A stretch of DNA of 16,299 nucleotides, taken from the NCBI GenBank assembly GCA_003343995.1, contig QAKE01000077.1, positions 1-16,299 on the forward strand. Reading direction: 5' to 3'. Shown piece after piece: positions 13,893 to 16,299 of this stretch. The notes beneath the pieces are model-generated. The model did no database searches. It saw nothing but the letters and a program-made list of their open reading frames with translations, and had not been told where the DNA came from. Position 1 is the first letter of the stretch. Each line of letters begins with the position of its first letter. This DNA comes from Bacillota bacterium (GTDB taxonomy: Bacteria > Bacillota > Clostridia > Christensenellales > Borkfalkiaceae). A program made the translations under genes and the position numbers.

Positions 13893-14312
13893 CTACTCCG
13901 CAACGTCCAGTGTGAGCATAGAACCGTTCTTCACAGAAACCTGCTTCACCGTGAACTCAATAGGCTCATCCCACGTCGGCTCGCCGAAAATCTGAATTGC
14001 CTTCTTGACGGCATTGAAGATTCCCATGGAAACGGCCTGGTACGCCTTCCCCTTGTCATCAATGAGAACTACGCGCGGCGCGCGCTCAATCTCGCCCGAA
14101 TCCTCGTCCACGATATCGATGGCTTCAACTAGAACGTCCTTCACCTTGATGCTCTTGTTGATGAAGTCTCCGACCTTGTGATCGGGGTTGTTGCTGGCGT
14201 TGTACAGCTTGGCCTTGGTCGCACGGTCACCGCCCTTGATGGAGCAGTATGTGCTGGTGCTCTGCTCGGAAAGCTCGGCGGATACGTCAAGGGTCATCAT
14301 TGCGTTCTCCAT
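13893..14312 (-). CDS. Probable single-stranded DNA-binding protein
   Basis: A 139-aa protein starting MENAMMTLDVSAELSEQSTS. ATG 14312 has AAAGGAG eight bases upstream; an upstream extension to 14369 covers a non-coding hairpin and was rejected. The central pattern (VEAIDIVDEDSGEIERAPRV, then VLIDDKGKAYQAVSMGIFNA and IFGEPTWDEPIEFTVKQV) resembles a family of phage ssDNA-binding proteins found beside protein-primed replication genes in small Gram-positive phages. An OB-like beta pattern would fit. It should coat the displaced strand during replication, the role of phi29 p5, and be needed in large amounts. The strong ribosome binding site and the flanking hairpins agree with that. The assignment is by remembered family pattern and context. 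Confidence 0.6.
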   Translation of the reverse strand: MENAMMTLDVSAELSEQSTSTYCSIKGGDRATKAKLYNASNNPDHKVGDFINKSIKVKDVLVEAIDIVDEDSGEIERAPRVVLIDDKGKAYQAVSMGIFNAVKKAIQIFGEPTWDEPIEFTVKQVSVKNGSMLTLDVAE

Positions 14313-14359
14313 TTCGAGAACTCCTTTCGTCTCGTGGGTGCGGCCCGTTGACCGCGATT

Positions 14360-14414
14360 GATTGCCCACGTGGGAGGGTTCAGAGTTGGCGGTGAACCCT
14401 CGCCGTGGGCAATC
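14360..14414 (-). promoter_or_regulatory. Long compound intergenic hairpin
   Basis: Two bases after the stop codon of the upstream 101-aa gene, 55 nt fold into an 11-bp perfect outer stem (GATTGCCCACG/CGTGGGCAATC), a small internal loop, a 9-bp perfect inner stem (GAGGGTTCA/TGAACCCTC) and a 10-nt loop. No U-tract follows, so it is not a classical intrinsic terminator. It could be an RNA-stability element, an RNase III site or a protein-binding site between two early genes. Confidence 0.6.
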
Positions 14415-14416
14415 GC

Positions 14417-14722
14417 CTAACCGATCAGCTCGTCAGCTTCCGCTTCGTGAACATCCTTGACGGACACGACCTGGGCTTGGGAGAGGAACTTGTCCAAGTC
14501 CATCCCGTAGGTGGTGACGGTCTTGGCCACGATCTCAATCTCGACACCCTTCGGCAGCGTCTTCCCCGTCGCGTCGGCGATGGCCTTTCGAGCCATGGTC
14601 TTGTCGCAACGGGTGCCCTCGACCTCGGCAGTGCCGATTTTCTCTAGCTTCGGCACTCCGTGATCGGCGTACAAATTGTATGCGGTCACTTCAAACTTCG
14701 TGATGGAGCGGGTAATCATCAT
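14417..14722 (-). CDS. Conserved-looking early protein upstream of SSB
   Basis: A 101-aa protein starting MMITRSITKFEVTAYNLYAD. ATG 14722 has AAAGGA upstream; the second ATG (14719) is equally possible. The layout (a beta strand ITRSITKFEVTAYNL, a segment with TMARKAIADATGKTLPKGVE, then VAKTVTTYGMDLDKFLSQAQ and an acidic tail VHEAEADELIG) recalls a small protein that often accompanies the SSB gene in short-tailed and other phages of Gram-positive hosts. Its function is not known to me. A histone-like role such as that of phi29 p6 (103 aa) is a size-based guess only. The gene is bordered by hairpins on both sides. Confidence 0.7.
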   Translation of the reverse strand: MMITRSITKFEVTAYNLYADHGVPKLEKIGTAEVEGTRCDKTMARKAIADATGKTLPKGVEIEIVAKTVTTYGMDLDKFLSQAQVVSVKDVHEAEADELIG

Positions 14723-14743
14723 GATTCTTTCCTTTCGTTGCTC

Positions 14744-14797
14744 GTCCCTATGGGACTAATTTTACCATACCAGGGAGGCCCGGTTATCCCGGCCCTC
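14744..14797 (-). promoter_or_regulatory. Intergenic hairpin, extended -10 and palindrome
   Basis: The 120-nt gap before the 101-aa gene holds three elements on the minus strand. First is a GC-rich hairpin (14797-14775, GAGG-G-CCGG / CCGG-G-CCTC around GATAA). Next is TGGTAAAAT (TAAAAT at 14764-14759), which fits an extended -10 box although no good -35 box is present. Five bases on is a perfect odd palindrome GTCCCATAGGGAC (14756-14744), covering the expected transcription start. Together they suggest a weak, possibly repressible promoter for the SSB region. The promoter part is uncertain. Confidence 0.3.
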
Positions 14798-14842
14798 ATA
14801 TTTACACTTGTTTCACAAAACCTTCATACCAACGGCAAACCC

Positions 14843-15031
14843 CTAGAAGTCGATCATCCGGCGAACAGGGCAGTGACGACGGGCGTAATCCCGGTAGCCC
14901 GATCTGAACGCCCACGTATGCCCCTCCAGGCCGCTTTCGGCTTTGATCTTGACGAACTTGCGCCCGTGGAAAAAGCGGTCGCGTCTGGCCCTTCTCATAC
15001 CCTCGTCGAACATTTCCGAACAACTTCCCAT
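14843..15031 (-). CDS. Small basic protein, function unknown
   Basis: A 62-aa protein starting MGSCSEMFDEGMRRARRDRF. ATG 15031 touches the upstream stop codon (TAGATG), with GGTGGGG just before it, so coupled translation is likely. The sequence is rich in Arg and Lys, has an aromatic centre (FFHGRKFVKIKAESG, HTWAFRSGYRDYARR) and ends RRMIDF. It could bind nucleic acid, but no motif is recognised. An overlapping frame (14802-15050) needs a TTG start and has a low-quality Gly/Pro/Arg-rich product, so this frame is preferred. Confidence 0.5.
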   Translation of the reverse strand: MGSCSEMFDEGMRRARRDRFFHGRKFVKIKAESGLEGHTWAFRSGYRDYARRHCPVRRMIDF

Positions 15032-15238
15032 CTACCCCACCACCCGCCAACCGTCGAACTTCATTGTCTCGATGGGCACCCCCGCGGCCACCACGTCGCC
15101 ATACTTCATAAGCAGCATGAATTGCACGGTTGCGATCCGGTTGGGGTCATGGGCGTAGGCAATGGCCACTACGCGGTCGTTCTCGTCGTAACTGCGAACA
15201 ACGTAAACTGGCCGAATGCAGTTTGATCTGAACAGCAT
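15032..15238 (-). CDS. Small early protein, function unknown
   Basis: A 68-aa protein starting MLFRSNCIRPVYVVRSYDEN. ATG 15238 was chosen because AAGGA lies six bases upstream; the frame continues to an ATG at 15307, but that start is inside a repeat/hairpin region without a ribosome binding site. The sequence looks like a small alpha/beta protein (RVVAIAYAHDPNRIATVQFM, GVPIETMKFDGWRVVG). No motif is recognised. It is directly followed by the 62-aa gene, with the stop codon touching the next ATG. Confidence 0.6.
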   Translation of the reverse strand: MLFRSNCIRPVYVVRSYDENDRVVAIAYAHDPNRIATVQFMLLMKYGDVVAAGVPIETMKFDGWRVVG

Positions 15239-15295
15239 GATTTTCCTTCTTCCGTTCTTGTTTATCTCATAAGCTAGCTGGATTATGGAACTTGC

Positions 15296-15317
15296 AGCGC
15301 GGCCCATGGTATGCGCC
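15296..15317 (+). repeat. Inverted repeat A, 3' side of the 58-aa gene
   Basis: AGCGCGGCCCATGGTATGCG plus CC. It matches the reverse complement of 15537-15558 at 20 of 22 positions. The two copies enclose the 58-aa gene. In the transcript one difference becomes a G-U pair, so a 22-bp stem with one mismatch can close around the gene. Part of this copy also belongs to the local hairpin at 15308-15332. Confidence 0.85.
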
Positions 15318-15332
15318 TGTTCAGCGCATACC
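15308..15332 (-). terminator. Hairpin downstream of the 58-aa gene
   Basis: GGTATGCGC (minus strand 15332-15324) pairs perfectly with GCGCATACC (15316-15308) around a 7-nt loop, starting six bases after the TAA of the 58-aa gene. No U-tract follows, so termination is uncertain. The 5' half of the next gene's untranslated region lies in it, and it competes with long-range pairing between the two inverted-repeat copies. Confidence 0.5.
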
Positions 15333-15338
15333 TGGGGC

Positions 15339-15515
15339 TTAGAAAACTCCGTAGTCAGTGGCGATTGACTGGAAAAAGTCTAGTGCCTGGTCAGCACCGA
15401 AGTACCTGAAAATCTCATCGACGATCTCGGAATCTTTCAAAACTTCACGCACTTTTTCCTCGTACCATGCAGCTGCTTCTGCAGCATCCACGAACGTTTT
15501 ACCTTCGGTCACCAT
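15339..15515 (-). CDS. Small acidic early protein (58 aa)
   Basis: A 58-aa protein starting MVTEGKTFVDAAEAAAWYEE. ATG 15515 has AAGGAG seven bases upstream; an in-frame ATG at 15548 lies within the upstream repeat. It has 13 acidic and 5 basic residues and is probably helical (KVREVLKDSEIVDEIFRYFG, DQALDFFQSIATDYGVF). Small acidic early proteins in this phage group include the 56-aa uracil-DNA glycosylase inhibitor p56 of phi29, a DNA mimic. Size and charge agree, but no sequence similarity is visible, so a DNA-mimic or anti-defence role is a guess. The gene is enclosed by a 22-bp inverted repeat. Confidence 0.65.
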   Translation of the reverse strand: MVTEGKTFVDAAEAAAWYEEKVREVLKDSEIVDEIFRYFGADQALDFFQSIATDYGVF

Positions 15516-15536
15516 GATATAACTCCTTCCGTTTCG

Positions 15537-15558
15537 GGTGCACACCATGGGCCGCGCT
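15537..15558 (-). repeat. Inverted repeat A, 5' side of the 58-aa gene
   Basis: On the minus strand AGCGCGGCCCATGGTGTGCA plus CC, in the 5' untranslated region of the 58-aa gene. It is the partner of 15296-15317 (20 of 22 positions identical in inverted orientation). Confidence 0.85.
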
Positions 15559-15562
15559 ATCT

Positions 15563-15583
15563 CCTATGCGCCCATAGGCGGTA
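15563..15583 (+). repeat. Inverted repeat B, 3' side of the 100-aa gene
   Basis: CCTATG, CGCC, CATAGG, CGGTA: a small 6-bp hairpin followed by five bases. It matches the reverse complement of 15937-15957 at 20 of 21 positions. On the transcribed strand the one difference gives a G-U pair, so the two copies can pair completely across the gene. Confidence 0.85.
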
Positions 15584-15599
15584 GCCGCGATATAGCGGC
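15584..15599 (-). terminator. Small GC hairpin after the 100-aa gene
   Basis: GCCGC and GCGGC pair around a 6-nt loop (TATATC on the minus strand), eleven bases after the stop codon of the 100-aa gene and directly next to repeat copy B. There is no U-tract. With the adjoining 6-bp hairpin it makes a double-hairpin intergenic element. Confidence 0.4.
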
Positions 15600-15609
15600 C
15601 ACGCCTAGG

Positions 15610-15912
15610 CTAGATGAAAAGAAAATCAACGTCAGCGACTTTATAACCGTAATCGAGTTTAGTTATCTCGAAAACTTTAATGCTATCCGCTCCATCAGTT
15701 GCCAGATCGGCATCAGAAAAATAGCCATAAACATTAAAGCACGTAGTCTGGCCATACTTAGTTCTAACGACATAAGCCGTGCCAACTTCAGCCATCATTT
15801 CCGTTGCTGTCAATCGCAAGTTTAATTTAGCGATTTCGTCATCGCCGTTATAAACCTCATCAACGGCAACAGAAACAGCCCCGCTCAGAATATCGGTTTC
15901 TAGCTTAAACAT
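15610..15912 (-). CDS. First gene of the leftward transcript, function unknown
   Basis: A 100-aa protein starting MFKLETDILSGAVSVAVDEV. ATG 15912 has AAAGGG six bases upstream. The sequence is acidic and looks beta-rich with one helix (EIAKLNLRLTATEMMAEVGT, YGQTTCFNVYGYFSD, IKVFEITKLDYGYKVADVDF). It is the first gene after the strong promoter at 16165-16193 and its long structured leader, so it should be the earliest expressed. No family is recognised. It is enclosed by a 21-bp inverted repeat. Phi29 p6 is similar in size, but nothing else supports that identity. Confidence 0.7.
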   Translation of the reverse strand: MFKLETDILSGAVSVAVDEVYNGDDEIAKLNLRLTATEMMAEVGTAYVVRTKYGQTTCFNVYGYFSDADLATDGADSIKVFEITKLDYGYKVADVDFLFI

Positions 15913-15936
15913 TTTGCGCCCTTTCTTAGATGGTTT

Positions 15937-15957
15937 TACCGCCTATGGACGCATAGG
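15937..15957 (-). repeat. Inverted repeat B, 5' side of the 100-aa gene
   Basis: On the minus strand CCTATG, CGTC, CATAGG, CGGTA. It is the partner of 15563-15583 with one substitution, located in the 5' leader about 24 bases before the start codon of the 100-aa gene. Each copy can form its own 6-bp hairpin. Confidence 0.85.
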
Positions 15958-15977
15958 ATTTCGATTAATGTTCTAAT

Positions 15978-15990
15978 GTGCAACTTGCAC
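15978..15990. promoter_or_regulatory. 13-bp palindrome in the leader
   Basis: GTGCAACTTGCAC is a perfect odd palindrome in the long leader of the first gene. It could be a protein-binding site or a small RNA hairpin. Nothing else in the sequence indicates its partner. Confidence 0.3.
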
Positions 15991-16017
15991 GTTGCCTTAA
16001 CGTAGATCATCATATGT

Positions 16018-16104
16018 TACCACCACGCCTGACCCTCGGTTAAGCCGCGCAAGATATGCGATTGTCAAGGTACTGCTAGTAGCTTTAACGCCGACGTGGT
16101 AGCA
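16018..16104 (-). ncRNA. Candidate structured RNA in the right-end leader
   Basis: The 387 bases between the right end and the first gene (15913-16299) contain no convincing gene. About 55 bases downstream of the promoter start the minus strand can fold. A 10-bp closing helix pairs 16104-16095 with 16027-16018, its two G-U pairs being possible only on this strand. TCGG pairs with CCGA (16094-16091 with 16039-16036). TTAAAGC pairs with GCTTAA with one bulged A (16088-16082 with 16045-16040). Two terminal hairpins follow: TACT-AGC-AGTA (16081-16071) and CGCA-TATCT-TGCG (16060-16048). A closing stem plus two hairpins, next to the end that bears the replication genes, resembles the position and topology of phi29 pRNA. 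A riboregulatory leader is an alternative. Confidence 0.35.
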
Positions 16105-16159
16105 GCCTAGGCGATCAGTGACGGAACCCTTCCGCTTTCTTTATCTCCCTTACTTGATG

Positions 16160-16193
16160 GGTATATAATATACCTATATATAGGGATGGTCAA
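16160..16193 (-). promoter_or_regulatory. Strong sigma70-like promoter with two palindromes
   Basis: Minus strand: -35 TTGACC (16193-16188), 17-bp spacer, -10 TATTAT (16170-16165), start expected near 16158. The spacer holds the perfect palindrome CCTATATATAGG (16173-16184), and the -10 box lies inside the odd palindrome GGTATATAATATACC (16160-16174). This is the best promoter in the window and precedes all genes. The palindromes look like operator sites or a flexible TA-rich element that helps melting. Confidence 0.7.
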
Positions 16194-16281
16194 GTATGCT
16201 CATTGCTATAACGGCAATATACATAAGTTCTACATATTTGAGATAATCTAATATGCCATGGGGGGACGTTAAACGCTTGAA

Positions 16282-16299
16282 ATATTTCTACTCTCCTTT
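16282..16299. repeat. Right inverted terminal repeat / replication origin
   Basis: Read inward from the right end: AAAGGAGAGTAGAAATAT, matching the left end apart from the two extra terminal A residues and one internal base. The run of A at the very end suits the sliding-back step of protein-primed initiation, in which the terminal repetition is re-used. The shared AGCGTT block follows at 16277-16272. Confidence 0.88.

Noticed and set aside
14313..14369. N-terminal extension of the SSB-like protein
   Set aside because: It would translate through the lower part of the 14360-14414 hairpin without a ribosome binding site; AAAGGAG precedes ATG 14312.
14802..15050. Alternative minus-strand frame (82 codons) overlapping the 62-aa gene
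   Set aside because: It needs a TTG start, has no ribosome binding site and gives a Gly/Pro/Arg-rich product; the ATG frame coupled to the upstream stop codon is better.
15936..16013. 25-codon upstream frame (MMIYVKATCKLH start) in the leader
   Set aside because: Its end falls inside repeat B, which is intriguing for a leader peptide, but there is no convincing ribosome binding site and the length is within chance.
16040..16068. TTGACA on the minus strand as a second promoter
   Set aside because: The -35 box is perfect, but the position 17 bases on reads GCTTAA and no extended -10 is present; the bases also take part in the candidate RNA fold.
1..16299. tRNA genes, CRISPR arrays, insertion sequences, integrase or lysogeny genes
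   Set aside because: None were seen by reading both strands; the repeats present are paired inverted copies around single genes, not arrays, and no transposase or recombinase motif occurs, consistent with a strictly lytic phage.

Overview
This window reads as an almost complete linear genome of a small podovirus of the phi29 / Cp-1 type: short tail, protein-primed DNA replication. The two ends carry an inverted terminal repeat (left AGGAGAGTAGAAAAAT; right end read inward AAAGGAGAGTAGAAATAT). Just inside the TP end of the map lie a terminal-protein candidate and a clear protein-primed family B DNA polymerase, and the morphogenesis genes run in phi29 order. The left end seems to lack the first two bases (AA). 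The GH25 lysozyme and strong AGGAGG ribosome binding sites point to a Gram-positive host. The moderate GC content would fit a gut actinobacterium or firmicute, but the sequence does not settle the host.

Every credible gene lies on the minus strand, so the genome is read from right to left. Right end (16299 to about 14700): terminal repeat, one strong sigma70-like promoter overlaid by two palindromes, a structured leader of about 250 nt, then short genes of unknown function (100, 58, 68, 62 and 101 aa). Two of these are each enclosed by a pair of 21-22 bp inverted repeats. Replication block (14400 to 10600): probable single-stranded DNA-binding protein, two conserved-looking early proteins, terminal protein, DNA polymerase and a 31-aa membrane microprotein. 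Structural block (10580 to 3813): two unknown proteins, a scaffold-like coiled coil, a 48-aa protein, the major capsid protein with a BIG2 domain, tail knob, portal, lower collar and a collar/appendage protein. Lysis and adsorption block (3810 to 1534): single-pass holin, a fibre carrying an SGNH esterase domain, and GH25 endolysin. Left end (1348 to 1): packaging ATPase, a six-cysteine protein, an 11-bp-stem hairpin and the left terminal repeat.

The terminal protein primes synthesis by the polymerase at both ends, with the SSB-like protein covering displaced strands. The scaffold and capsid protein build the prohead on the portal, and the gp16-type ATPase packages the DNA. In phi29 that motor needs a structured packaging RNA (pRNA). 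None is annotated by similarity here, but two non-coding stretches fold into multi-helix structures on the transcribed strand (16018-16104, in the promoter-proximal leader, and 1371-1527, directly upstream of the ATPase gene). These pRNA candidates, together with the inverted-repeat-enclosed early gene cassettes, are the most novel material in the window.
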